NCBI RefSeq assembly: GCF_000217935.1
Contig: NZ_AFHI01000071.1
Coordinates: forward strand, 62,001-126,000
Reading direction: 5' to 3'
DNA length: 64,000 bases
Origin: Rheinheimera sp. A13L
GTDB taxonomy: Bacteria; Pseudomonadota; Gammaproteobacteria; Enterobacterales; Alteromonadaceae
Shown: positions 35,479-43,587 of the stretch, piece by piece
Numbering within the stretch: the first letter of the stretch is position 1
Layout: each line of letters starts with the position of its first letter
Notes under the pieces: generated by a model
What the model was told of the DNA's origin: nothing
The model's input: only the letters and a program-made list of their open reading frames with translations
Databases searched by the model: none
Made by a program: the position numbers and the translations under genes

Positions 35479-36411
35479 TTAATCCGGTGTCGAATTATTA
35501 AAATGTTGTTCAGCAAAATCCTGCTGATCCAGCTCTACTTGCTTGGCCATCCACTGCCTGAACGCGACAATTTTGCCAAGCTCAGTCTGGTTTTCACGGC
35601 ACACCAGATAATGCGAGTCTTTGCTCAGCAATACATGGTGAAAGGGCACTATTAAGCGGCCTGAGTTAATGTCGGGCCTTGCCATAACGTTATGCGCCAA
35701 AGCCACACCCTGACCATGAATAGCAGCCTGCAATACCATAGCTGTATGCGAAAAAATTGGCCCCTGATTCACATTAAAGTTTTTAAAGCCCTGACTGACA
35801 AACCAGTCTTTCCAGGCCTGACGTGAGCCATCGTGTAATAAAGTATGGTGGCGTAAATCGGCCACATCTTTTAAAGGTTTGCTGCCATTTAATAACAAAG
35901 GCGAACAAACAGGCAGCAAATATTCGGTATGCAGTTTATCGGCATGCAAATTACGCCAGCTACCACGACCATAATAAATGGCTACGTCCACATCGTCTGT
36001 TAACGAACCTTCGTCTGAGTCGACAGCTTTAATCCTTACGTCTATATCAGAATGTTCTTCACTGAATAAACTTAAACGTGGTACCAGCCACTGAATCGCA
36101 AAACTTGGCTGCAAACTGACGGTTAAGGAGCCTTTAGCACCTCGGGCTAATAACTTTTCTGTGGCTTCATGCAGCTGCAGGAAAATTTCTTTAATATCTA
36201 AAAAGTAGCTCTGGCCTTCTTCAGTTAAAAGCAAGGAGCGGTTTTTCCGCATAAACAGCTTTAAGCCTAAATGGTCTTCCAGCGCTTTGATCTGGTGACT
36301 AATAGCAGCCTGAGTGACAAACATCTCTTCAGCCGCTTTAGTAAAACTAAGATGGCGTGCCGCAGTTTCAAAAGCCTTTAACGCGTTAAGTGGGGGTAAG
36401 CGCCGAGCCAT
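35479..36411 (-). CDS. gcvA: LysR-type transcriptional regulator GcvA
   Basis: Protein of 310 residues. N-terminal winged helix with LNALKAFETAARHLSFTKAA and VTQAAISHQIKALEDHLGLKLF, the GcvA-type recognition helix; C-terminal periplasmic-binding-like effector domain from about residue 90. GcvA activates the glycine cleavage operon gcvTHP when glycine is present. The name is supported by neighbours (ygdD, rlmM). No gcvTHP genes are in the window. Upstream, 36412-36509 holds its promoter and should contain the operator. Confidence 0.9.
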   Translation of the reverse strand: MARRLPPLNALKAFETAARHLSFTKAAEEMFVTQAAISHQIKALEDHLGLKLFMRKNRSLLLTEEGQSYFLDIKEIFLQLHEATEKLLARGAKGSLTVSLQPSFAIQWLVPRLSLFSEEHSDIDVRIKAVDSDEGSLTDDVDVAIYYGRGSWRNLHADKLHTEYLLPVCSPLLLNGSKPLKDVADLRHHTLLHDGSRQAWKDWFVSQGFKNFNVNQGPIFSHTAMVLQAAIHGQGVALAHNVMARPDINSGRLIVPFHHVLLSKDSHYLVCRENQTELGKIVAFRQWMAKQVELDQQDFAEQHFNNSTPD

Positions 36412-36509
36412 AGCCTGCAGCCTTAGGTAAAATAGAATTAATTTTTCTAATGCGAATTATAAAGAAAGGCGCGACTTTAAACCAGCCACGCCTTCGGGAT
36501 CTGCCAGAA

Positions 36510-36782
36510 TTATTTAGCTTTAGGAACGTAACCTTCGATCTGAACTTCTTTGCCTTCAAATAAAAATTGCTGCATCTGTTCTTCCAGCAATTTGCGGTGC
36601 TCCAGATTCATCATATTCAGCTTTTTTTCATTGATCAGCATAATTTGTTTTGACTGCCATAAGGCCCAGGCTTCTTTGCTGATGCTGTCGAATATTTTTT
36701 TGCCAAGCTCACCCGGGTACAGCTGAAAATCTAAACCTGCTGCTTCTTTTTGCAAATAAACACAAAATACCTGACGGGACAT
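36510..36782 (-). CDS. yggX: Probable Fe(2+)-trafficking protein YggX
   Basis: Protein of 90 residues, the standard YggX size. [20 protein letters not shown], then [20 protein letters not shown] and [16 protein letters not shown], fit the family, including the N-terminal Cys at residue 7 needed for its effect on iron and oxidative stress. GAGGTGA lies just before the ATG. It is 62 bases after mutY on the same strand, the conserved mutY-yggX pair, linking repair of oxidised DNA with iron-sulphur protection. Confidence 0.96.
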   Translation of the reverse strand: MSRQVFCVYLQKEAAGLDFQLYPGELGKKIFDSISKEAWALWQSKQIMLINEKKLNMMNLEHRKLLEEQMQQFLFEGKEVQIEGYVPKAK

Positions 36783-36844
36783 TATTCACCTCATTGCTTA
36801 GCTTTTAAAAAGGCCGATATTGTAAACGACTTCATCGCAAGCAG

Positions 36845-37882
36845 TTAGTTTTTATTCAGCCAGTTTTTTTCAATCCAGCTGCGAATAGGAGCAGGTAAAC
36901 CAATTTCCATCACCTGCTCTTTGTTATACCAGCTGCTAGCTGCTGGTTCTGCCACACCAGAGGCAGGATGCCAGACCGAAGCATCTAACTTGTAATGTGA
37001 AAACACATGCTGAAACTGACCTTGCAGCTTAGCTTGCAACAAGGCTTCAGCGCTTTCATCCACTTGGGGTAAAGACCATAAATCAGCCCAAATGCCGGAA
37101 TCCGGTCTTTTTTGCAGTAAGAGTTTATCGCCTTGCTCTATCCACAAAAAATGCCCTGCTTTAGTTGGAGTCATCTTTTTAGGTTTAGCTGTTGGCAACT
37201 CTGTTACCCGGCCCGTATTAAAAGCCACACACTGGGTTTTCAGCGGGCAACTTAAACAATCGGCCTGCTTAGGCTTACAAACAGTAGCGCCTAAATCCAG
37301 CATGGCCTGAGCGAAACGTCTGTTGTTTTGTTTTGGCGTTAATAAATCAGCCAAAGCCCAGAGTTTTTTATCTACAGCAGAAGTTGTTGGTACACCTTCA
37401 ATGCCAAATAAACGGCAGAATAAACGCCTGACATTACCATCCACTATGGGGCCATAAGCGTCATAAGCAAAGGAGCGGATAGCCCCAGCTGTATAGCGGC
37501 CTATGCCGGGGATGGTTAATAAGTCATTTAATTCAAAAGGAAACTCACCTAAATCATGAACTATATATTTAGCGGCTTTATGTAAATTACGGGCTCTGGC
37601 GTAATAACCTAAACCTTGCCATAACGCCATGACAGTGTCGGTGTCCGCTGCAGCTAAAGCATGAATATCAGGCAGCTTTTGCATCCAGCGCTGAAAATAG
37701 GGGATCACTGTAGTGACCTGAGTTTGCTGCAACATCAGTTCGCTAACCATCACTCTGTAAGGGCTTGGGTCTTGTTGCCAGGGCAATGCATTGCGGCCAT
37801 CGGTTTTTTGCCAGTCGACTACAGTGTCGGCAAAAAGATCAGCGCAGGTTAAATACTCAGAAGTCAGCACAGCGGTAAGCAC
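36845..37882 (-). CDS. mutY: Adenine DNA glycosylase MutY
   Basis: Protein of 345 residues that removes adenine opposite 8-oxoguanine. The catalytic Glu is in VSELMLQQTQV, the helix-hairpin-helix is LLTIPGIGRYTAGAI and the catalytic Asp is in VDGNVRRLF. The [4Fe-4S] ligands are the Cys of CKPKQADCLSCPLKTQC spacing C-x6-C-x2-C-x5-C. A C-terminal NUDIX-like domain (from about 225) recognises 8-oxoG. The frame starts at GTG (37880-37882); a GTG four codons on is possible. Divergent from trmB. Confidence 0.95.
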   Translation of the reverse strand: MLTAVLTSEYLTCADLFADTVVDWQKTDGRNALPWQQDPSPYRVMVSELMLQQTQVTTVIPYFQRWMQKLPDIHALAAADTDTVMALWQGLGYYARARNLHKAAKYIVHDLGEFPFELNDLLTIPGIGRYTAGAIRSFAYDAYGPIVDGNVRRLFCRLFGIEGVPTTSAVDKKLWALADLLTPKQNNRRFAQAMLDLGATVCKPKQADCLSCPLKTQCVAFNTGRVTELPTAKPKKMTPTKAGHFLWIEQGDKLLLQKRPDSGIWADLWSLPQVDESAEALLQAKLQGQFQHVFSHYKLDASVWHPASGVAEPAASSWYNKEQVMEIGLPAPIRSWIEKNWLNKN

Positions 37883-38040
37883 TCAAAATTAGTTTTTCGA
37901 AACGGCGCTTAGCCTAGCATTTTTTGCCATTTTTGTTGAATCAAGATTAGCGGTTGAGCATTAGCGGCAGAACAAGGATAATGTGCGCCGCATTCGCAGC
38001 GCTATAAAAACAAGCTGCATCACATTTTTTGGAGACCAAG

Positions 38041-38775
38041 ATGACCCACCCGGAACAACCAAACACAGAGCCACAGGACCAAGAGCTTCAGGAAAACAAA
38101 TACCTGCGCCGTATCCGTAGCTTTGTTTTAAGGGAAGGTCGTCTGACCAAAGGCCAGCAGCGTAGTTTAGATTTATTCTGGCCAACTATGGGGCTTGAAC
38201 ATCAGGCCACGCCTTACGATATGAAAGCAGTCTTTGGCCGTGAAGCCGACCTAGTACTCGAAATTGGTTTTGGTATGGGCAAATCTTTGGTGCAAATGGC
38301 CAAAGCAGCGCCGGATAAAGACTTTATTGGTATCGAAGTACATAAACCAGGTGTAGGTGCTTGTTTAGGTGAAGCCGAAACTGAAGGCGTGAAAAACCTG
38401 CGGGTATTTGAACACGATGCTATCGAAATTTTAAACGACTCTATTGCAGACAACAGCTTAAGCACAGTACAGCTGTTTTTCCCTGATCCATGGCATAAAA
38501 AGCGTCACCATAAAAGACGTATAGTGCAGGCAGAGTTTGCCCAGTTATTACGCCGTAAGTTAAAAGTCGGTGGTGTATTTCATATGGCAACCGACTGGGA
38601 AAACTACGCTGAACATATGCTGGAAGTGATGAAAGTTGCCGAAGGTTACAGCAACCTGTCAGAAACCAATGACTATGTGCCTCGCCCTGATCACAGACCT
38701 CTGACTAAATTCGAAAACCGTGGTGTTAATTTAGGCCATGGTGTTTGGGATCTGATGTTTAAGAAGGTTGATTAA
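38041..38775 (+). CDS. trmB: tRNA (guanine(46)-N7)-methyltransferase TrmB
   Basis: Protein of 244 residues. SAM-binding motif [14 protein letters not shown], acidic loop [10 protein letters not shown], and the family block [17 protein letters not shown] are all intact. It makes m7G46 in the tRNA variable loop. The ATG at 38041 has GGAGACC upstream; the frame reaches back to a TTG at 38029. Divergent from mutY as in E. coli, and followed by rsmC one base after the stop, so the two methyltransferases are probably an operon. Confidence 0.96.
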   Translation: MTHPEQPNTEPQDQELQENKYLRRIRSFVLREGRLTKGQQRSLDLFWPTMGLEHQATPYDMKAVFGREADLVLEIGFGMGKSLVQMAKAAPDKDFIGIEVHKPGVGACLGEAETEGVKNLRVFEHDAIEILNDSIADNSLSTVQLFFPDPWHKKRHHKRRIVQAEFAQLLRRKLKVGGVFHMATDWENYAEHMLEVMKVAEGYSNLSETNDYVPRPDHRPLTKFENRGVNLGHGVWDLMFKKVD

Positions 38776-38776
38776 T

Positions 38777-39805
38777 ATGTTGGACAATACCAGTCAGCTG
38801 TTGCTGCGCAATATTGATTTTTTATCAGGCAAAGTGCTGCTGGTAGAACCTATGACCGACCGTCTGGCGGCAGAGTTAAAACAAAAAGCGCCAGAGCTGG
38901 AGCTGTTTTGTTTAACCTCCAACATAGCTGTGGCGAATAACTGGCAGCAGCAAAGTAAAAGCCCTTGTTATTTGGGTGACGCTTTACCTGCTGATTTAAC
39001 AGTAGACAAAGTGGTGCTGTTTTACCCTAAAAGCAAAGATCAGCTGCAAAGCTCTTTAGCTCAAATTAAAACAGTACTGAATGATAAAACCGAAGTTTAT
39101 CTGGTTGGGGATAACAAAGGTGGTATTAAAAGCTTAGGTAATCAGGCAGAAAAACTCGGCTTAAAAGCTTTTAAACACGACAATGCCAAACACTGCTTAT
39201 GGTTTGAGCTGGATGGTTTATTACAAAGCGAGTTAAAAACCGCGGAGTTTAACGAGTTTAGTATCGAAAAAGCTGGTATCAGCTTAAAACTATGCTCTCT
39301 GCCTGGCGTGTTTAACCACGGCAAACTGGATTTAGGCACTAACTTATTGCTGGAACATTTGGGCCATATTCAGCAAGGTAAAGTGTTGGATTTTGCTTGT
39401 GGTGCAGGTTTTATAGGTGCATTTTTAGTGAAAAGGCATCCGGAAATTAAACTGACAGCTTCTGATATCAGTACTTTGGCAGTCAGCTCCACAGCAGCTA
39501 CTTTAAAGGCAAATAAGTTGCCAGGCGAAGCTATTGCAGCTGATGGTATTCCGTCACGCAGCGCCGCCTACGACCATATTGTCAGCAACCCACCTTTCCA
39601 TACAGGCTTAAAAACGGACTATCACATCAGTGAGCAGTTTTTCCGTGACGCCTTTAATGAATTAAAGCCAGGTGGCACATTAACTTTAGTAGCAAACGTG
39701 CATTTACCCTATGTGGCTCAGCTGACCGAAATTTTTGGGCAGGTAAAAGAGCTTGGTCGTCGCGATGGTTTTGTGGTTTATTATTGTAAAAGAGACCGCA
39801 AATAA
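38777..39805 (+). CDS. rsmC: 16S rRNA (guanine(1207)-N2)-methyltransferase RsmC
   Basis: Protein of 342 residues with the two-domain RsmC layout: a degenerate N-terminal methyltransferase domain (1-155) and an active C-terminal one. The SAM motif is VLDFACGAGFIGAFL and the catalytic NPPF motif is HIVSNPPFHTG. It acts on G1207 of 16S rRNA in the 30S subunit. ATG at 38777 has AAGAAGG upstream and lies one base after trmB. In E. coli rsmC is not next to trmB, so this pairing is lineage-specific. Confidence 0.93.
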   Translation: MLDNTSQLLLRNIDFLSGKVLLVEPMTDRLAAELKQKAPELELFCLTSNIAVANNWQQQSKSPCYLGDALPADLTVDKVVLFYPKSKDQLQSSLAQIKTVLNDKTEVYLVGDNKGGIKSLGNQAEKLGLKAFKHDNAKHCLWFELDGLLQSELKTAEFNEFSIEKAGISLKLCSLPGVFNHGKLDLGTNLLLEHLGHIQQGKVLDFACGAGFIGAFLVKRHPEIKLTASDISTLAVSSTAATLKANKLPGEAIAADGIPSRSAAYDHIVSNPPFHTGLKTDYHISEQFFRDAFNELKPGGTLTLVANVHLPYVAQLTEIFGQVKELGRRDGFVVYYCKRDRK

Positions 39806-39817
39806 AAGGATCTGCTG

Positions 39818-40111
39818 ATGAGACTGGTTTTGGTTGTTCTGGCTGGATTAACCTTCAGCACCGGCGCTTTGGCAAACTGTATTCAGTCGCCGGAGAGAAC
39901 CCAGGCCTGTCCTCATCAGATCTATCGTCTTGGTCAGTTGGAGAACATGGCAAAACCCGCCATGTTATGTATCTGCGCCGCTGATTTTAAAGAATTTTTA
40001 ACTGTACCTGCCGACGAAGACGAAGCCCATAAACAAAAGCTGAAGCGCCTGAAGCTGGAGTACGCTTTAGGTCAAAAAATAGAACCCATACTGCAAGTAC
40101 TGAGAAACTAA
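39818..40111 (+). CDS. Small exported four-cysteine protein
   Basis: Protein of 97 residues with a clear Sec signal peptide (MRLVLVVLAGLTFSTGALA, cut before NCIQS). The mature part is about 78 residues with four cysteines (two early, then a C-x-C in MLCICAADF) and a charged helical end. The cysteines could form two disulphides in the periplasm. It lies 12 bases after rsmC on the same strand, with AAAGGA upstream, so it may share the transcript. No family recognised. Confidence 0.75.
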   Translation: MRLVLVVLAGLTFSTGALANCIQSPERTQACPHQIYRLGQLENMAKPAMLCICAADFKEFLTVPADEDEAHKQKLKRLKLEYALGQKIEPILQVLRN

Positions 40112-40117
40112 TTTTGC

Positions 40118-40516
40118 TTATTGTCCCACTATAATCTGACGTGGATTAAACTCGCCTAAATACTCTTCGGCTTGTTGCAACAGCGCCGGAACCAAAAATA
40201 ACTTGCCCTGCTCTACCCAATAAATCGCATTTTGTTCAAACATAATAGCCAGCTTAATGGCTTTGGTTTTATCACAAAGCACAGCCCAGCTTTTTTCCTG
40301 AAAACTTAAATCTGGTGAACAACCGACAATTTCGCGGTAAGGCACATTCATGCTGTCGAGGGTGTTGGCAAAGTGATTATCAAGTAATAGATTTCTGGAA
40401 GGATTTTGCAGATGGCCACAAGGATTTTGGGCACTGATAATAGCAAAGTTAATTTGATCACCAAGGGGTTGATGGCACAAAAAAACACTCGTTTTGTAGT
40501 TATCCCATAAGTCCAT
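40118..40516 (-). CDS. DUF3293 protein
   Basis: Cytosolic protein of 132 residues. The pattern FAIISAQNPCG ... NRNLLLDNHFANTLD-like block, VPYREIVGCSPDLSFQEKSW and YWVEQGKLFLVP fits DUF3293, a family often near rRNA-processing genes and without a known function. ATG at 40514-40516 has GAGGAC upstream. Convergent with the small exported protein gene (six-base gap). Confidence 0.82.
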   Translation of the reverse strand: MDLWDNYKTSVFLCHQPLGDQINFAIISAQNPCGHLQNPSRNLLLDNHFANTLDSMNVPYREIVGCSPDLSFQEKSWAVLCDKTKAIKLAIMFEQNAIYWVEQGKLFLVPALLQQAEEYLGEFNPRQIIVGQ

Positions 40517-40602
40517 GGTTTGTCCTCATCGCCACAAGTGCGTCAACTATAAACCTGTTTTTATTTTTTGTCAGGGGATTAGCTGCTGTTACTGGTGAAA
40601 GT

Positions 40603-40630
40603 TTGCAAATGCGTGTAACTTCAATATTAT
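40603..40630 (+). promoter_or_regulatory. Candidate sigma-70 promoter of the orphan histidine kinase gene
   Basis: TTGCAA (-35, 40603-40608) and TATTAT (-10, 40625-40630) are separated by 16 bases, ending 22 bases before the ATG of the kinase gene. Confidence 0.5.
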
Positions 40631-40652
40631 AGCTTTGAAAGAAGATTGACGG

Positions 40653-42281
40653 ATGACGGAAGGATTAATGGGCCCAGCGTTAAAAGTGAGTTCAATTAAA
40701 AGCGCACTGATCTGGGTTGTGATGCTGATTTGCAGTATCACTCTGTGTGTGTCCCTGACCATTGCCACCTTACAAGATGTGAAAGCTGAAAAGAAAAACC
40801 TGTCTGAACAACTGCACTCTTACGCCGCCATCATTGCCTTTAACGCTGTAGGCTCTATCGAAACAGATGATTCAGAAGTAGAAGACAAACGTATCGCGTC
40901 TTTTGCCGCCGAATCCAGACTGCACAATATTCATATTTATAAAGTTCAGGAAAACGGCGAGCTGAGCTTTTTTGCCAGTTACAACAGAAGAGACGTTGGC
41001 CCCTATCCTACCCAGTTCAACAAAGTAGAACAGTACCAAAACGCCACCATAGGCGATGGGGTCATGGAACTGACCAAAAAAATAGAGTCTGACGGTAAAT
41101 TAATAGGTTATGTCTATATGCGTGCCAGTTTGGATGAACTGAGCCGCTATGTTCAAAACAGAGTGTTATTCGATATTTTAATTGCCCTCTGCTCTTTAAT
41201 AGGTGCTTTTATTATTGCCAACAGATTACAACGGCGTTTTACCAAACCCTTGTACAGCTTGCTGGCTTTAGTACAAAAAATTTCCAAAGAAAAAGATTAT
41301 CAAATCCGTGTACCTTCTATGGAAATAGTTGAGTTTCATAATCTGGGCAGGGCGATCAACACTATGCTGGATAGAACTGAGCAGCAAATGACCAAACTGC
41401 GCAGCGCCGAAAGTGAAATACGTCAGCTGAACCAGGATTTAGAACAAAAAATTAATGACAGAACCCTGGCACTGAAAACTTCAAATCAGGATTTATTAAA
41501 CACTTTATCCACTCTGCACCAGTATCAGAATCAAATTGTTGAAACTGAAAAAATGGCCAGTTTAGGCCAAATGGTGGCTGGTGTAGCCCATGAAGTAAAT
41601 ACGCCTATAGGACTTGGAGTTACAGCTTCAACTTTAATGCAGGACAAGCTAGCGGAGATACAAAAAGCTTTTGACGATAAGAAGTTAACCTCAAATCAAC
41701 TGGCAAAATTTCTTGGTGACAGCGCTGAAAACCTTGGCATTATTTACCGAAATCTTGAACGGGCAGCTAACCTTATCCGTAGCTTTAAGCAAGTGGCTGT
41801 GGATCAATCCAACGACAACAGAAGATACTTTAATATGTATCAGTTGCTCAATGAAGTGCTGTTGTCACTGCGGCCTAACCTGAAAAAAACTCAGCATCAG
41901 GTGATACTTAATTGTGATGAAAAACTGGAGCTGGAAAGTAAACCAGGTCCTATCAGCCAGATCCTGATTAATCTTATTATGAATAGCCTGATCCATGCCT
42001 TTGAAAACAAAGAACAAGGCACTATGACCATCAGTGTGACTCTGGCCAATAGCCGTTGTTACCTGCATTATCAGGATAATGGTGCTGGTGTACCCGAGAA
42101 TATTAAAAAGCGTATTTTTGACCCTTTTGTCACTACAAAAAGAGGCGAAGGTGGCAGCGGTTTAGGTATGCATCTGGTTTATAACCTGGTGACACAGGCT
42201 TTAAACGGAAAAATTCAGCTGGAAAGCTCTTTGGATCATGGTATCGACATTCAAATCGACTTCCCTGTGATCCCTAAATAA
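40653..42281 (+). CDS. Membrane sensor histidine kinase (orphan)
   Basis: Protein of 542 residues. Transmembrane helix 1 at about 15-40, a periplasmic domain of about 130 residues, helix 2 at about 172-192, HAMP to about 245, then a coiled coil. The phosphoacceptor box is ASLGQMVAGVAHEVNTPIG with His313. The ATPase domain shows the N box (LINLIMNSLIHAFEN), G1 (YQDNGAGVPE) and G2 (GEGGSGLGMHLV). This type of kinase often works with an unlinked regulator. No response regulator is cotranscribed; arcA lies 497 bases on but has its own promoter and ArcB partner. Confidence 0.92.
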   Translation: MTEGLMGPALKVSSIKSALIWVVMLICSITLCVSLTIATLQDVKAEKKNLSEQLHSYAAIIAFNAVGSIETDDSEVEDKRIASFAAESRLHNIHIYKVQENGELSFFASYNRRDVGPYPTQFNKVEQYQNATIGDGVMELTKKIESDGKLIGYVYMRASLDELSRYVQNRVLFDILIALCSLIGAFIIANRLQRRFTKPLYSLLALVQKISKEKDYQIRVPSMEIVEFHNLGRAINTMLDRTEQQMTKLRSAESEIRQLNQDLEQKINDRTLALKTSNQDLLNTLSTLHQYQNQIVETEKMASLGQMVAGVAHEVNTPIGLGVTASTLMQDKLAEIQKAFDDKKLTSNQLAKFLGDSAENLGIIYRNLERAANLIRSFKQVAVDQSNDNRRYFNMYQLLNEVLLSLRPNLKKTQHQVILNCDEKLELESKPGPISQILINLIMNSLIHAFENKEQGTMTISVTLANSRCYLHYQDNGAGVPENIKKRIFDPFVTTKRGEGGSGLGMHLVYNLVTQALNGKIQLESSLDHGIDIQIDFPVIPK

Positions 42282-42290
42282 GATAAATGC

Positions 42291-42604
42291 TAGAACGTGT
42301 TGACGTTTCGAGATTAAATTTTGTTCGTTCTGGCGCCGCTTTGAGCGCGAAAGGAGGAGCGAAGTTTAGTTATTCTAAATGAGTGACGAGTGAAGCTTCC
42401 GCTCCTGCTCACGCCCCTTACCTACATCCATGTAGGCAACAAAGCTCAGGGCGCCGCCAGACGAACCCGAAGGGCAGCGCCTGGCCGGCCTTTCTGCTGC
42501 GTTAGCACTCGTTTATGTAGATTAACTGCACTGCACTCGCGCTGCCTTGCATAAAAACCGGCCAGACTGCTGCAAAAACACCCCTGAAACGTCAACAGGT
42601 TCTA
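42291..42604. mobile_element. MITE-like repeat, copy 2 (between histidine kinase and arcA)
   Basis: About 314 bp starting ten bases after the kinase stop. Terminal inverted repeats: TAGAACGTGTTGACGTTTC at the left and its complement (one mismatch) at the right. The reverse complement aligns with copy 1 over its length, apart from an extra block of about 50 bases near 42395-42450. No transposase. The left part may serve to end the kinase transcript. Confidence 0.75.
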
Positions 42605-42648
42605 TAACAACAATATATTTTTCAACCACTTAATTTAGCTTCGGCTAA

Positions 42649-42693
42649 TTGTTAACAAATAAACTTGTTAACAAAATCTGTGGTCTATATAAT
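42649..42693 (+). promoter_or_regulatory. arcA promoter with paired TTGTTAACAA palindromes
   Basis: Two perfect copies of the 10-bp palindrome TTGTTAACAA lie at 42649-42658 and 42665-42674. The second overlaps a good -35 box (TTGTTA, 42665-42670), 17 bases before a consensus -10 (TATAAT, 42688-42693). The palindrome contains TGTTAA on both strands, as in ArcA-P sites, so autoregulation of arcA is plausible. The boxes are seen; the regulator is inferred. Confidence 0.65.
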
Positions 42694-42778
42694 TGCTCAG
42701 ACAATGACCATGGGTCACTTTCTTTCTAAAAATATACAAATCAAATACTTAACTACGTTCACATAAGGTTTAAGCATA

Positions 42779-43486
42779 ATGCAGACCCCTGTTATTCTGA
42801 TTGTTGAAGATGAAGAAGTAACACGACTGAATCTGGTCAGCCTGTTTGAAGGCGAAGGCTATGATGTGGTTGAAGCAGTGAATGGTGAAGAAATGAACCA
42901 GAAACTGTCCGAACACAAAGTCAATTTGATTGTTATGGATATCAATCTGCCTGGCAAAAACGGCTTGATCCTTGCCCGTGAATTACGCCAGAAAGAAAAT
43001 GTAGGTCTGATTTTTCTGACCGGACGTGACAGTGAAGTCGATCGCATTTTAGGCCTGGAAATTGGTGCAGATGATTATCTGACCAAGCCTTTTAACCCAC
43101 GTGAACTGACAATTCGTGCCCGCAACCTGTTAAACCGCACAGTCTCTCAACCAGTAGTGGAAGAGCATAAAAGTGTGGTGAAATTTAATGGTTGGGTATT
43201 GGATGAAAACAGCCGCAACCTGACATCTCCTGAAGGTGTGTCACGCCGTTTACCTAAAGGTGAATACCGTGCCTTACGTTTAATGCTGGACAGCCCGGGT
43301 AAAATTTTCACCCGTGAACAACTGATCCGCCATATGACAGGCCGCGAACTCAGAGCAAACGACAGAACTGTGGATGTAACCATTCGCCGTATCCGTAAGC
43401 ATTTTGAGTCCGACGTGGATAGCCCGGAGTTAATCAGCACCATTCACGGTGAAGGTTACCGCTTTGTAGGTAAACTGGAAAAATAA
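42779..43486 (+). CDS. arcA: Two-component response regulator ArcA
   Basis: Protein of 235 residues, nearly the length of E. coli ArcA and very close to it along the whole receiver domain ([47 protein letters not shown]). Phosphoacceptor Asp54; C-terminal winged helix with [20 protein letters not shown]. ArcA represses aerobic respiration genes and activates some anaerobic ones when oxygen is low. It faces the arcB homologue, unlike E. coli, where the two genes are far apart. The palindromic hairpin GGGCGGGT/ACCCGCCC follows the stop. Confidence 0.97.
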   Translation: MQTPVILIVEDEEVTRLNLVSLFEGEGYDVVEAVNGEEMNQKLSEHKVNLIVMDINLPGKNGLILARELRQKENVGLIFLTGRDSEVDRILGLEIGADDYLTKPFNPRELTIRARNLLNRTVSQPVVEEHKSVVKFNGWVLDENSRNLTSPEGVSRRLPKGEYRALRLMLDSPGKIFTREQLIRHMTGRELRANDRTVDVTIRRIRKHFESDVDSPELISTIHGEGYRFVGKLEK

Positions 43487-43494
43487 TCCTGTAG

Positions 43495-43515
43495 GGGCGG
43501 GTCTTGTACCCGCCC
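43495..43515. terminator. GC-rich hairpin between convergent arcA and arcB
   Basis: GGGCGGGT pairs perfectly with ACCCGCCC around CTTGT, nine bases after the arcA stop, within a CTGTAGGGGCGGGT motif also found near 59601. A second, weaker GGATA/TATCC stem follows at about 43538-43552. Likely stops transcripts from both sides. Confidence 0.6.
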
Positions 43516-43587
43516 GTCTCAAATTCCAATCCGATGCCGGATAGGGTTTATCCCCGCCCCTCTAAAATTCAAATAGAAACAAACGGA

